A DNA stretch of 64,000 bases, taken from Stentor roeselii (Eukaryota > Ciliophora > Heterotrichea > Heterotrichida > Stentoridae). A program made the translations under genes and the position numbers. Below the pieces are notes generated by a model, which worked only from the letters and a program-made list of their open reading frames with translations, was not told the DNA's origin and made no database searches. Position 1 is the stretch's first letter. Each line of letters opens with the position of its first letter. Location: positions 34,809 through 98,808 of the forward strand of contig RSEH01000177.1 of assembly GCA_006503475.1 (NCBI GenBank), in the 5' to 3' direction. Positions 38,569 through 48,104 of the stretch are shown one piece after another.

Positions 38569-39115
38569 TTTTATAGGATTTATCGAGCGAAGTATTTTCA
38601 GTTGAGAGGAACTGTTGAAAGGATTTAGCAATTTGATATCTTACCTTGGATAAAAATTTGAGAGAATGGGGTTAGTATGATTAGAGATTTTAAATTTTAA
38701 GGATTTTTTAATTAGGACATTAGAAGTGATTATTTTTTAAGTTTTTTAATAATGAGGCTGTATTTATGAATAAAATGTGAATGAATGATAGATAATGTAT
38801 AATTAAATTAAAGTTATATTCTTGTAATTATAAGATATTGTATTAAGGATTATTAATTAATGGACTATAAGTAACTGGATTAATGAACGAAATACTACTT
38901 AAAAGCTTCAATATTCGTCCCAAACAAACACGAAGTCTTTGTTTTCACTCCAGATCATACATCTAAATGAAATCTCAAATTGAAAACAAAAAAATCTAAT
39001 CTCAATCCAATAACATCATCTTAAAAGAGTTAAAAAGTTAGTCCTAAAAAACATCTACCTCAAAAAAATAAAACCAACTAAAATCTTCAAAAAAACCAAA
39101 AAATTAATAATAATC
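38569..39115. other. Divergent intergenic region
   Basis: AT-rich region between the tetraspan and RecQ starts; the left part is G/T-rich and the right part A/C-rich, mirroring the two gene directions. No gene is seen. Confidence 0.5.
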
Positions 39116-41170
39116 ATGTCAAGAGTGCCCCTAAGTTCCGCAATGATAGACTTAGCTAAAAAGCGAGCAAGTAAATCCTCAAATTCCCATCTCTCTCCAA
39201 AACCCGACAAAATTCCTCCAAACTTCTCAAACCCGATTACTTTCCGATCTCTATCAAATTTTCCAGAGTACCATTCCCAAGCGAAACTTTTAGGTTCTCC
39301 AATTCCATTAAAGCCTGAAGCTCGTCATTTTTCAACTCAAATCTGGACAATTCACTTAAATCAAATCCTTTCCTCAGTCTTCGGGCATTCCTCATTCGGT
39401 CCTCTTCAAGAGTCAATAATAAACTCATGCCTTCAGGGCGACGACTTAATCGTGATCCTTCCGACAGGTTCAGGGAAGTCGTTGACTTACCAGCTGCCTT
39501 CTCTTCTCACTCGAGGAGTGACAGTCATTGTTCAGCCACTTCTTTCCCTGATGCAGGACCAAGCAAGTAAAATGACTTCTCTTCAGCTAAAAACAATTCA
39601 ATTCAACAGCAACCTAAACTTAAACGAGCAAAGTTCAGAACTTCAAAGACTTTATCAAGACAAAGAAGTGAAAATGCTCTTCACTTCTCCAGAGATGTTG
39701 AAAAAATCAGAAAAACTTTTAGAAACTCTTGAAAATCTTTATCATGAACAAAGACTTGCAAGACTTGTGATTGATGAAGCTCATTGTATCTGTCAATGGG
39801 GAAAAGACTTTCGACCTGATTATTTGAAAATTTCTCAGTTTAGGGAAAGATTTCCTAGAGTTCCTATCATGGCACTTTCAGCAAGTTCCACAAATGAGTC
39901 GATTTCAGAGATTGCGAAAAATCTGAAGATGAAAGACCCGGTTTTGTTTAGTTTAGGTTACAATCGACCGAATTTGTTTTACGAGGTGAGGACGAAAAGG
40001 AAGACTGTTAATTCTGATATTGGGAATTTTATTGTCGCGAATCATGAAAATGATGCAGGGTTAGTTTACTGCAATTTTAAAAGCGACTGTGAAGTACTGA
40101 CGAAGGTGCTCAAATTCACTTTCAAACTTAAAGCAGCCACTTATCACGCTGATATGACAAAAGAAAAAAAAGAAGAAGTTTATAGAAAGTGGATGGGTGG
40201 TGAAGTTAATGTTATTGTTGGAACCTTGGCTTTTGGACTTGGTATTGATAAGTCTAATGTCAGGTTCGTTGTTCATTACTCGCTTCCTGAATCACTTGAA
40301 AGGTTTTATCAAGAAACTGGCAGGGCTGGAAGAGATGGAGTTTCTTCTAATTGTTTATTGTTTTACTCTTATGATGATAAACCTAAAGCTTTGAATATGA
40401 AAGAGTTTGCTAAAGTTGACTGCTATAAAATGATTGAGTTCTGTGAAAATCAGTTCTTGTGTAGAAGGAAAGTCTTGATGGAGTTCTTTGGACAACCTTT
40501 TGATGCCAAAGAATGCAAAAATATGTGTGATAATTGCAAAAAACCTAAAGAGTTTAAATGTGTTGATTTTACTTCTGAGGCTAAAGCACTTGTTTATGAT
40601 CTTGGAAGGAATAGAGATGGGTTTTCTACTGTTAGGCAAATTGTTGAAGTGATTAGGGGAAGTGCTAGTCGAAACTTAATTGAGGTTAAGGATTTGAAGT
40701 CTTTTGGAATGTTTAAAGGATGGAGTGAAAAAAATTTAGAAAGGTTTGTTAGGAAATTGATTTTTAAGGAAGTTTTATCAGAAGTACCAGTTAAAACACA
40801 ATATGGATCCTATTCAAAACTAATTCCAGGACCTCTTTCCCGTAAATTAAAAGAAGGAAGTTTATCTTTTGAGTTTTTTATAAAAGACTGGGAAAATAAA
40901 AACTCAAAACTTCAAACAATAAAAAAAAGTGAAGTAAAAAATTTGAACCTCGAACAAAATTTTGAAGCAAGGTTAGATGACATCGATATTGAGCAACTGG
41001 GTCTTTTGACATCAGGAGAAAACTCGAAAATGCTAAAAAAACAGAAAAATCATCTGGATGAAGGTTTTAATGTGGAATTTTGTGATCTGTCTGATGAAGT
41101 TTTGCAGAATATCGGAATTAAGAGAAAATTTGAGGATTTGCCTAGATTATCTAAACAAATAAGGAAATAG
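39116..41170 (+). CDS. RecQ-family DNA helicase, 684 aa
   Basis: SF2 helicase motifs: LPTGSGKS (Walker A, ~residue 115), QPLLSLMQDQ, VIDEAHCICQWGKDFRPDY (DEAH plus the RecQ aromatic loop, ~218-236), GTLAFGLGIDKSNVRFVVHYS and QETGRAGRDG. The RecQ zinc-binding region (C-ENQFLC, CKNMCDNC) and a winged-helix region follow. Motif III reads SASST, not SATA. No HRDC domain is evident. It would unwind recombination and replication intermediates, as BLM/Sgs1-type RecQ does. Confidence 0.95.
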   Translation: MSRVPLSSAMIDLAKKRASKSSNSHLSPKPDKIPPNFSNPITFRSLSNFPEYHSQAKLLGSPIPLKPEARHFSTQIWTIHLNQILSSVFGHSSFGPLQESIINSCLQGDDLIVILPTGSGKSLTYQLPSLLTRGVTVIVQPLLSLMQDQASKMTSLQLKTIQFNSNLNLNEQSSELQRLYQDKEVKMLFTSPEMLKKSEKLLETLENLYHEQRLARLVIDEAHCICQWGKDFRPDYLKISQFRERFPRVPIMALSASSTNESISEIAKNLKMKDPVLFSLGYNRPNLFYEVRTKRKTVNSDIGNFIVANHENDAGLVYCNFKSDCEVLTKVLKFTFKLKAATYHADMTKEKKEEVYRKWMGGEVNVIVGTLAFGLGIDKSNVRFVVHYSLPESLERFYQETGRAGRDGVSSNCLLFYSYDDKPKALNMKEFAKVDCYKMIEFCENQFLCRRKVLMEFFGQPFDAKECKNMCDNCKKPKEFKCVDFTSEAKALVYDLGRNRDGFSTVRQIVEVIRGSASRNLIEVKDLKSFGMFKGWSEKNLERFVRKLIFKEVLSEVPVKTQYGSYSKLIPGPLSRKLKEGSLSFEFFIKDWENKNSKLQTIKKSEVKNLNLEQNFEARLDDIDIEQLGLLTSGENSKMLKKQKNHLDEGFNVEFCDLSDEVLQNIGIKRKFEDLPRLSKQIRK

Positions 41171-41768
41171 ATGTTATAATATAATTTTTTTTAATAAGTA
41201 TGGAAAGTTTAAGGAAGACTTGCTCAGCTACTCCTAAACTTTGATGAATTTTTGAAAACTAATATAAATCAACCACTATCAATTGTAAATAAAAACTTAA
41301 AGGATTCTAAATTATTTAACCCTTGATTCCAATTAAATTTTAAAAGTAATCTCCTATTTGCAGCGAAACTTTGCATACTGAAAAATTTGATTTGAAATCA
41401 GTAAATGCTTAAATCACATAGCCACCTTGGTCTCATTCCAACAAAAAAATACACGACTGATTCCAAAAAAGCTTATCATTAAAGATTCTTATGATGATGA
41501 AATTTGTAAAAACTCGATCTGCGAATAAAATAAAGCATTCAAATCAATAAATTTCAATATATCTAACTAATAAATATATATTATTTTTGTGTTCGGAAAA
41601 ATATATGGAAAAAAATTTTCAATAGATTTTTTCCAAACTTCTATAATTTTTAGTCTAAAAGTTTGATTCTTGATAAATATCCTAAAAAAACTAAAAATTT
41701 TACAAAAACCAGTTTTTCTACGATTTTGCAAAAAATTTGAAAATTTTTGTCTTGTTTTTATTATAAAA
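41171..41768. other. Intergenic region, AT-rich
   Basis: No intact gene. An open frame from 41670 continues into the next gene, but its first ~33 codons are AT-rich and precede the better start at 41769. Confidence 0.5.
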
Positions 41769-44660
41769 ATGGAGTTCGGATTAATTAGTGGACAATCACC
41801 AGTGTATGGGCCTCACTTTACTATTAACAGCAGAGACATTTCAAAGGAATCGAATCATTTTGATCTTCTTACATCTGATTCTTCAGTCATCTCCTATGGC
41901 CTCCATGAAAACCTTAATCATAAGGACTCAGTATCAAGGTTCAAAAGGCAGCAAAATCATCAAAAATGTCCCATATCTGTAACCAAAAGTAACTACTACA
42001 AAAATAATCATAAAAAAATCCCCTCATCTGTATCAAAATCTATCTACTTCAAAGGCAATCATCAAAAATGCCTTCCACCCTCAAAAAACTACAGCCACTG
42101 CAAAAATAATCAAAAAATTCCCTCATCATTAATAAAATGCAACTACTGTCAGAATGATCATCAAGAGCATCTAGTCAAGTGCATATCAGACGAGTGCCAT
42201 CTTTATTTTTGCAATAATATTCCTATTAAAAAATCTCAAATGTCTCATATAATCGCGCATCTTAAAGAATCTAAGCACAACATCATAGAAATTGTAAAAA
42301 AATCAAAAAGTCTTTTCCATGACCTGAAATGTGAATTTTGTGAAAATCGAAATATTTTTTCATTAGGGTTCTGGAAAGGAAATATTATTTGCAGAGTTCC
42401 TTGCTTGGTTAGCATGAATGATGAAAAAACAGAAAATTTTCAACCTTTGATACAAGAAGAAAAATTAACTAGAAAACTTTTTAGCACTGATTCACAACAA
42501 TCAAAAAAAAATAGGGAAAAACAAGATTTTCATGAAATTTCTTTAAAAGTAATAAAAAGGATTGAAAATACAGATTTTGATTCAATGATAAACAAAAAAA
42601 ATTTACTTAGAATTAGAAAAGTTTATCAAAGTCGCTCACAATATTCAAAAATTTTTAAGTTTTTGATTTCTCTTGAAAGTGCTGAAGAAGCCATTAAAAA
42701 TGGTAGACTTTTTTATAATAATGTTCAGCTCTACTTCGGGGAAGATGATGAAGATCTTATCGAAAATAAAAAAATTAATGAAAAATATGAAAATCTTGTA
42801 AAAAATCAACAAATTCGTGAAAAAGGATTTTTTTTCGGATTTGAAATCGGCTGTAAATTCACTGAAAGAGATGATATTAAAGTTATCAGCAAGAGTGGAT
42901 GGGATTCTAAAGCAAAACTAGTTGGAAAAGAATCAGGACTTTTTATCTTGGAATTTGAGGTCCCTGCACCGAAACATATCAAAGAAGTTGACATGTTCCT
43001 TGAAAACAAAAATGGATGTGAAGAGAAACTTATAAATGCTTTGAAAACATTTGAAAATTCGAATAATTACTCGAAAATTCAGAAAATCATCCTGGGACAC
43101 AAGGTTCAATATGAAACTTGTGTTGATCTGAATATTAAGGATTTTACTGTTGGTGGAAAATTTAGATTAAATCAATCACAAATTGAAGCTATTGAAATAT
43201 CATTGAAAAATCATGTTTCGATTATTCATGGACCTCCAGGTACAGGTAAGACTAATACAATAGTTGCACTTGTTTATCATATAGAAAACTTGTGTCGCCC
43301 TAATATCATTGAGTATGAAGATGATTTTTTTGAAAAAGCAACTCAATGCACAGAATTCGATGATAATCCATATGATATCAAAGACTCTTCTTATTTCGCA
43401 AATTCCAGTAAAATACTTGTCTGCGCTCCTTCAAATTTCCCAGTTTTTGATCTACAAGAAAAACTAACAAAAAATGGTCTTAAAACCATTCAAGTTCTCG
43501 CAAGGTCAAAAGAAGATGAATATAAATCAAAACTAGGAACTTTAAGGTACCTGACTGATCTCGAACTTAGAAAAAATCCCGAATATATAAAATTAGAAAA
43601 AAAATTAAAAATAGAGAAGAGTAAAGGACAAACTTCAAATTCTAAAGTGGAAGATATTCAGAAGAAAATGAATAAAATAAAATATAGTTGTGAAGAGCAA
43701 ATACTTAATGGATTTAATATTATTTGTTGCACTTGTACAACTACTGCCAATTTTCTCTTTTCGAAGATGAATTTTGAATTTGTCATTGTAGATGAAGCAA
43801 CTCAGGCACTTGAACCTGAAATTATTATGTGTTTGATTAAAAAAACTAAACATTTGGTACTTGTTGGTGATAAGTATCAACTTGGTTCAATGGTTTCAAG
43901 TGAGACTGCAAAAGATCTGGGACTAGACATATCAATGATAGAGCGTTTTGAAGATATTTCAATTCCCTACAAAATGTTGAATGTCCAATACCGAATGGAT
44001 CCATTAATCTCAAAATTTTCAAACGAAACATTTTACAACAACCAAATAAAAAACTTCCACTCATCAAGAGTGTATAAATCATTCACTTTCCCAAGTCCAG
44101 TAAAAGGGACAACATTTTTCTACAACATCGGTTCACTAGAAGAGTACTCTGGAAGTGGTGGGTCATATGTAAACCGTTACGAAGCCCAATCAATTCTTTC
44201 AATCATCAAATACATGAAAGAAAACCAAGTCCCTGCTGATGAAATCGGAGTCATCACCTTTTATGACGGCCAGAAAGGCTTTTTAATAAATTTTCTTCAG
44301 AAAAATCTTGACAAGGAATACGCAGATGGTGTCGAAATTATGTCAGTCGACGCTTCTCAAGGAAGGGAAAAAGGATTCATTATTTTATCTTGTGTTAGAA
44401 GTAATGAAAGACTTGGAGTGGGATTTTTGAGTGAGTTTAGAAGGCTTAATGTCGCAATGACCAGGGCTAAGTATGGCCTGGTTGTTTGTGGTAATGCTAA
44501 AACTTTACTCGCGAATGAACTTTGGAATTGTCTGGTTCAGTTTTTTAATGACCTTGGACTTGTGTATGGTGGGCCTTTAGAATGTTTGAAACAGGAAAAG
44601 ATGAAGATAAGAAAGGTCAAGAGGTTTATTTTTAATCGGCAGTACAAATATGATGATTAA
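41769..44660 (+). CDS. UPF1-family RNA helicase, paralogue 1, 963 aa
   Basis: Start chosen at the ATG in TTATAAAAATGG. Residues ~110-240 form the UPF1 CH-type zinc region (CNYCQNDHQEHLVKC, SHIIAHLK, CEFCENRNIFSLGFW). The SF1 helicase follows: GPPGTGKT (~486), CAPSNFPV, VDEATQALEP, LVGDKYQLG, QYRMDP, VDASQGREKGFIILSCVRS and NVAMTRAKYG. UPF1 drives nonsense-mediated decay, but DEATQ replaces UPF1's DESTQ, so this is a diverged family member. Just before the zinc region is a fourfold ~17-residue repeat. A sister gene follows in tandem. Confidence 0.93.
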   Translation: MEFGLISGQSPVYGPHFTINSRDISKESNHFDLLTSDSSVISYGLHENLNHKDSVSRFKRQQNHQKCPISVTKSNYYKNNHKKIPSSVSKSIYFKGNHQKCLPPSKNYSHCKNNQKIPSSLIKCNYCQNDHQEHLVKCISDECHLYFCNNIPIKKSQMSHIIAHLKESKHNIIEIVKKSKSLFHDLKCEFCENRNIFSLGFWKGNIICRVPCLVSMNDEKTENFQPLIQEEKLTRKLFSTDSQQSKKNREKQDFHEISLKVIKRIENTDFDSMINKKNLLRIRKVYQSRSQYSKIFKFLISLESAEEAIKNGRLFYNNVQLYFGEDDEDLIENKKINEKYENLVKNQQIREKGFFFGFEIGCKFTERDDIKVISKSGWDSKAKLVGKESGLFILEFEVPAPKHIKEVDMFLENKNGCEEKLINALKTFENSNNYSKIQKIILGHKVQYETCVDLNIKDFTVGGKFRLNQSQIEAIEISLKNHVSIIHGPPGTGKTNTIVALVYHIENLCRPNIIEYEDDFFEKATQCTEFDDNPYDIKDSSYFANSSKILVCAPSNFPVFDLQEKLTKNGLKTIQVLARSKEDEYKSKLGTLRYLTDLELRKNPEYIKLEKKLKIEKSKGQTSNSKVEDIQKKMNKIKYSCEEQILNGFNIICCTCTTTANFLFSKMNFEFVIVDEATQALEPEIIMCLIKKTKHLVLVGDKYQLGSMVSSETAKDLGLDISMIERFEDISIPYKMLNVQYRMDPLISKFSNETFYNNQIKNFHSSRVYKSFTFPSPVKGTTFFYNIGSLEEYSGSGGSYVNRYEAQSILSIIKYMKENQVPADEIGVITFYDGQKGFLINFLQKNLDKEYADGVEIMSVDASQGREKGFIILSCVRSNERLGVGFLSEFRRLNVAMTRAKYGLVVCGNAKTLLANELWNCLVQFFNDLGLVYGGPLECLKQEKMKIRKVKRFIFNRQYKYDD
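41955..42152 (+). repeat. In-frame 48-51 nt minisatellite, four units
   Basis: Units at 41955-42002, 42003-42053, 42054-42104 and 42105-42152. Each encodes a version of N-H-Q-K, Ser/Pro-rich spacer, then K-x-x-Y-x-K. The fourth unit runs into the first zinc knuckle (CNYCQNDHQ) of the CH domain, of which the others look like degenerate copies (NYYKNNH, IYFKGNH, YSHCKNN). Confidence 0.8.
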
Positions 44661-44956
44661 TAGTTAATATTTTACGAAAATTAATAGTTAAATTTTTGAG
44701 AAAAAATTTCTCTCTATTTGCACTATCTTTTAAGTAAATTCTAAATCATCAGAATCTAATTAATCACCATCATTTTAAATTTCTCTAAAGTTCGGAATAA
44801 ATATGGCAGTCCAAAATTTCACCCTCAAAAAATCCCCTAAAAACCCCTCCAAAATCAACAACATCCAAAAAATTCCCAACAAAAATCCCATCTCCTTAAA
44901 ATTCTCTCCAATTCACCTCTTTTCTTCAAATACCAAAAAACAATCTCCTTATAAAA
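44661..44956. other. Spacer between UPF1-like paralogues
   Basis: An ATG-initiated frame (44803-45141) overlaps the start of the second helicase out of frame and is probably spurious. The 5' flank is A/C-rich, ending in CCTTATAAAAATGG. Confidence 0.5.
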
Positions 44957-47713
44957 ATGGACTACGGGTCGGATACAATGAGTCACTATTCCGGAAACTC
45001 TTACATATCCCAACAAGACGTCCATTCAACCTACTCAAAAAATTCCGTAGTTTCATTTCACACAAATGCAAATCCTTCAATCCTCAAATGCGATTACTGC
45101 GCAAACACCCACAGAGCTCATCTAGTGAAATGTGTAAGTGAAAACTGTAATCGTTTCTTTTGTAACAATCGCTTTGTGGCAAACACTCGCACTTCACACA
45201 TAATCAGTCATCTTAAGAATGCGAATCATAATTTCATTGAAATTGACAGTCGAATCAAGGGAGCAAGACATTCACCTAAATGTGATATTTGTCAAACACG
45301 GAATATTTTTTCTTTGGGATTCTTTGGAAAAGGGAAAAATTTGATTTGCAGAGTTCCTTGCTTATTGAAGAAAAAAGATAAAGACCATGCAAATTTTCAA
45401 GCACTGGTTAATGAAGAGAGACTTATTGATCGACTTTTTTTTATGAAAAATAAGTTTAAGCAAAAGAATGGAGCTCAGAATGGAAGGATTTTTAATAGTA
45501 GGCATAGTCAAGTCACTTTACAAGAAATTAGAGAAATTGAACTGGAATTGGCGGGAATTGACCTTAATGAATTACCCTTGAAAGATCATAGTTTACGAAT
45601 TTGTAGAAGATACCAAAGCAAAGAACACTACATTCAAGTTTTCAAGCACCTAATAACCTTAGAAAGTTCAGAAGAAGCCTTAAGAGACCAAAGATCATGT
45701 TATCGAGAGATCCAATTATACTTCGACGACGATAACCCAGAGATAAAAAGACTAATATCAAACCAGCAGATAAAAACAAAAGCAATGTTTTACGGTCATG
45801 AAATAGGATGCAAATTTACCGATAAAGACGAAATCCAAGTCACATCCCCAGGAGGTTGGGACTCTTCAGCAAGACTAATAAGAAAAGACTTCGGAAAGTT
45901 CATCATCGAGACCACCGCTCCAATTCCAAATTTCGTTAGCAAAGTCAGCATGCACACTGAAAGCGACACAAGTGTTTGCACAAGATTAACTGAATCACTT
46001 AAAATATTTAGCAAGACTTCAATAGACCCAGTCATTGAAAACCTGGTCCTTGGACGCGATGTGGACTGCAGCACAAGGTTTAATTTACCGATTATTGACT
46101 ACACAATTAATGGAAAATTCGAATTAAACCAGTCGCAAATAAGAGCGATTAAAAATTCTCTGCAAAATCGCGTGTCTATCATTCATGGACCACCTGGAAC
46201 AGGGAAAACTAAAACTATTGTCACTTTGATTTATCATATTAAAAAACTTTGCAATTCGAATTCTAATGAACAAGAAAACCTTTTGATTTTTTTGAAGTAT
46301 TTGAAGAAAAAGGTTGAAAAGTTGGAAAAAAAACAAGATTCTTTATCTAGAAATAAAATTGAGTATTACAAAAAGAAAGTAGATATTTATGAAAAGGTTT
46401 ATTTTGAAAAATTTAAAGAAAAATCAGAAGTTTCTGATTATTTTACGAAAAAATCGAGAATTCTTGTCTGTGCACCTTCGAATTATCCTGTTTTTGACCT
46501 TAGAGAAAAAATTGAAAAAGCTGGACTTAAGACTATTCAAGTCTTGGCCAAATCGAAAGAGGAAGAATTTAAAAATACTCCTGGAACTCTTAGATTTTTA
46601 ACTGATAAAGAACTTAATTCAAGTCAGCAATATCAGGATTTAATGGATCAAATCTCAAATGAACAAAAGAAAAACTCACCAGATGTTAAGGAAATAGAAA
46701 GACTTCAGGGACTAATTAGAAAGACTATCTATGAAAAACAAAAAGAAATTGTTAAAAGATATGATATTATTTGTTGTACTTGCATCACATCCTCAAACCT
46801 AATTTTTTTAAATGACAACTTCGACTTCGTGATAGTCGATGAAGCAACTCAAGCTTTAGAGCCAGAAATAATAATCTGTTTATTAAAAAAAGCTAAACAT
46901 TTAGTTCTAGTAGGTGACAAGCTGCAACTGGGATCAATGGTAGTAAGTAAATCAGCCAAAGACTTAGGACTCGATGTTTCAATGATAGAAAGATTTGAAG
47001 ATTTAACAATTCCTTACACTTTATTATCATCACAATACCGAATGGATCCCCGCATTGCAGAATTTTCAAATTCGCGATTTTATGAAAGAAAAATTGAAAA
47101 TTTTCATAAAATTCGAGAATTTCCTGGTTTTAATTTCCCTACAATTGTTAATAGTCCTTTGTTTTTTTATCATGTCGGGTCTTCAGAAGAATACGCTGGC
47201 AGCGGGGCTTCTTTTGTTAATCGATATGAAGCTGATGTCATTGTTTCTCTCATTCAGTATATGAAAGATAAAAAAGTCCCTCCTGAAGAAATTGGAGTCA
47301 TCACTTTTTATGATGGGCAGAAAGGATTTTTAATTCAGTATCTTGAAACTCATTTGGATTTAAACTATGCGAATGGGGTTGATGTTATGTCTGTTGATGC
47401 TTCTCAAGGAAGGGAAAAAGGATTTATTATTTTGTCTTGTGTCAGGAGTAATTCAAAAATTGGGGTCGGGTTTTTAAGTGAATTCAGAAGACTAAACGTC
47501 GCAATGACAAGAGCAAAATACGGTTTAGTAGTCTGTGGAAATGCAGGAACCTTACTAACCGACCCTCTTTGGACAGACCTAATAAAGTTCTTCGACGATC
47601 AAGGTTTAGTATTTTCAGGTCCCCTGTCAACCCTAAAAAAAGAAAAGCTGATGATAGGCCACGTTTTAAAATTCAATCCAAAACGTCCAAACAAATACGC
47701 AGACAACGACTAA
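44957..47713 (+). CDS. UPF1-family RNA helicase, paralogue 2, 918 aa
   Basis: CH zinc region at residues ~44-140 (CDYCANTHRAHLVKC, SHIISHLKN, CDICQTRNIFSLGF, CRVPC). Helicase motifs: GPPGTGKT (~410), CAPSNYPVFD, VDEATQALEP, LVGDKLQLG, QYRMDPRI, VDASQGREKGF and NVAMTRAKYG. Between motifs I and Ia there is an insertion of ~70 mainly charged residues (LKKKVEKLEKKQDSL and beyond), likely a coiled coil, not present in human UPF1. It shares all landmarks with the 41769 gene but lacks its N-terminal repeat. Likely roles are RNA surveillance or another RNA-unwinding function. Confidence 0.93.
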   Translation: MDYGSDTMSHYSGNSYISQQDVHSTYSKNSVVSFHTNANPSILKCDYCANTHRAHLVKCVSENCNRFFCNNRFVANTRTSHIISHLKNANHNFIEIDSRIKGARHSPKCDICQTRNIFSLGFFGKGKNLICRVPCLLKKKDKDHANFQALVNEERLIDRLFFMKNKFKQKNGAQNGRIFNSRHSQVTLQEIREIELELAGIDLNELPLKDHSLRICRRYQSKEHYIQVFKHLITLESSEEALRDQRSCYREIQLYFDDDNPEIKRLISNQQIKTKAMFYGHEIGCKFTDKDEIQVTSPGGWDSSARLIRKDFGKFIIETTAPIPNFVSKVSMHTESDTSVCTRLTESLKIFSKTSIDPVIENLVLGRDVDCSTRFNLPIIDYTINGKFELNQSQIRAIKNSLQNRVSIIHGPPGTGKTKTIVTLIYHIKKLCNSNSNEQENLLIFLKYLKKKVEKLEKKQDSLSRNKIEYYKKKVDIYEKVYFEKFKEKSEVSDYFTKKSRILVCAPSNYPVFDLREKIEKAGLKTIQVLAKSKEEEFKNTPGTLRFLTDKELNSSQQYQDLMDQISNEQKKNSPDVKEIERLQGLIRKTIYEKQKEIVKRYDIICCTCITSSNLIFLNDNFDFVIVDEATQALEPEIIICLLKKAKHLVLVGDKLQLGSMVVSKSAKDLGLDVSMIERFEDLTIPYTLLSSQYRMDPRIAEFSNSRFYERKIENFHKIREFPGFNFPTIVNSPLFFYHVGSSEEYAGSGASFVNRYEADVIVSLIQYMKDKKVPPEEIGVITFYDGQKGFLIQYLETHLDLNYANGVDVMSVDASQGREKGFIILSCVRSNSKIGVGFLSEFRRLNVAMTRAKYGLVVCGNAGTLLTDPLWTDLIKFFDDQGLVFSGPLSTLKKEKLMIGHVLKFNPKRPNKYADND

Positions 47714-47747
47714 TCTTAAAACTAAACTCTTCAAACCTCACATTAAA

Positions 47748-48098
47748 TTAAGTAATCGTCTTAGTGGGACTATCAGTGCTTCTCGCAAATGCTGAAAGTT
47801 CATCTCTTCCTGGTAAGAAATTTGCAATAGTTTCCCATTCACCTGTTGGCTTTTTCGTGACAAGGTAAATGATGCAGCCGTCGGAAACTTGTTGGTCGTA
47901 AAGACTTGACTCGTCTTCGAGTAGGCGGTTTTGAAGGTAAAGTTTCATGTCTTCTGTTGGAATACCGGACATTACTTTTAGAACTGTTTTGACGAATCTT
48001 ATGTTGTCTTTTGGTCTGGAGGTAACGAAGTATGTTTCTCTTTTGGAGGTTTTTACACGCACGAATTGGGTGTCACTAAAAACAGGTCTATCAGCCAT
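47748..48098 (-). CDS. Elongin-B-like ubiquitin-fold protein, 116 aa
   Basis: Residues 12-80 fit a ubiquitin-like fold of the elongin B type: VRVKTSKRETYFV, FVKTVLKVMSGIP, LYLQNRLLEDESSLYD and GCIIYLVTKK, where NRLLEDE matches the typical QLL-DD turn. Elongin B partners elongin C in cullin-RING ligases and in transcription elongation. The assignment is by pattern. The stop lies 34 nt from the convergent helicase stop; the start is 6 nt from the stop of the neighbouring upstream gene. Confidence 0.7.
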   Translation of the reverse strand: MADRPVFSDTQFVRVKTSKRETYFVTSRPKDNIRFVKTVLKVMSGIPTEDMKLYLQNRLLEDESSLYDQQVSDGCIIYLVTKKPTGEWETIANFLPGRDELSAFARSTDSPTKTIT

Positions 48099-48104
48099 TT
48101 ATAA

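Noticed and set aside
41670-41768. N-terminal extension of the first UPF1-like helicase by 33 residues
   Set aside because: AT-rich Lys/Phe/Ile content like the flank; the ATG at 41769 has the TTATAAAAATGG context shared with its paralogue.
44803-45141. Plus-strand frame of 112 codons overlapping the start of the second UPF1-like helicase
   Set aside because: It lies out of frame with the conserved zinc region of the helicase and has the amino-acid bias of A/C-rich flank; no homology seen.
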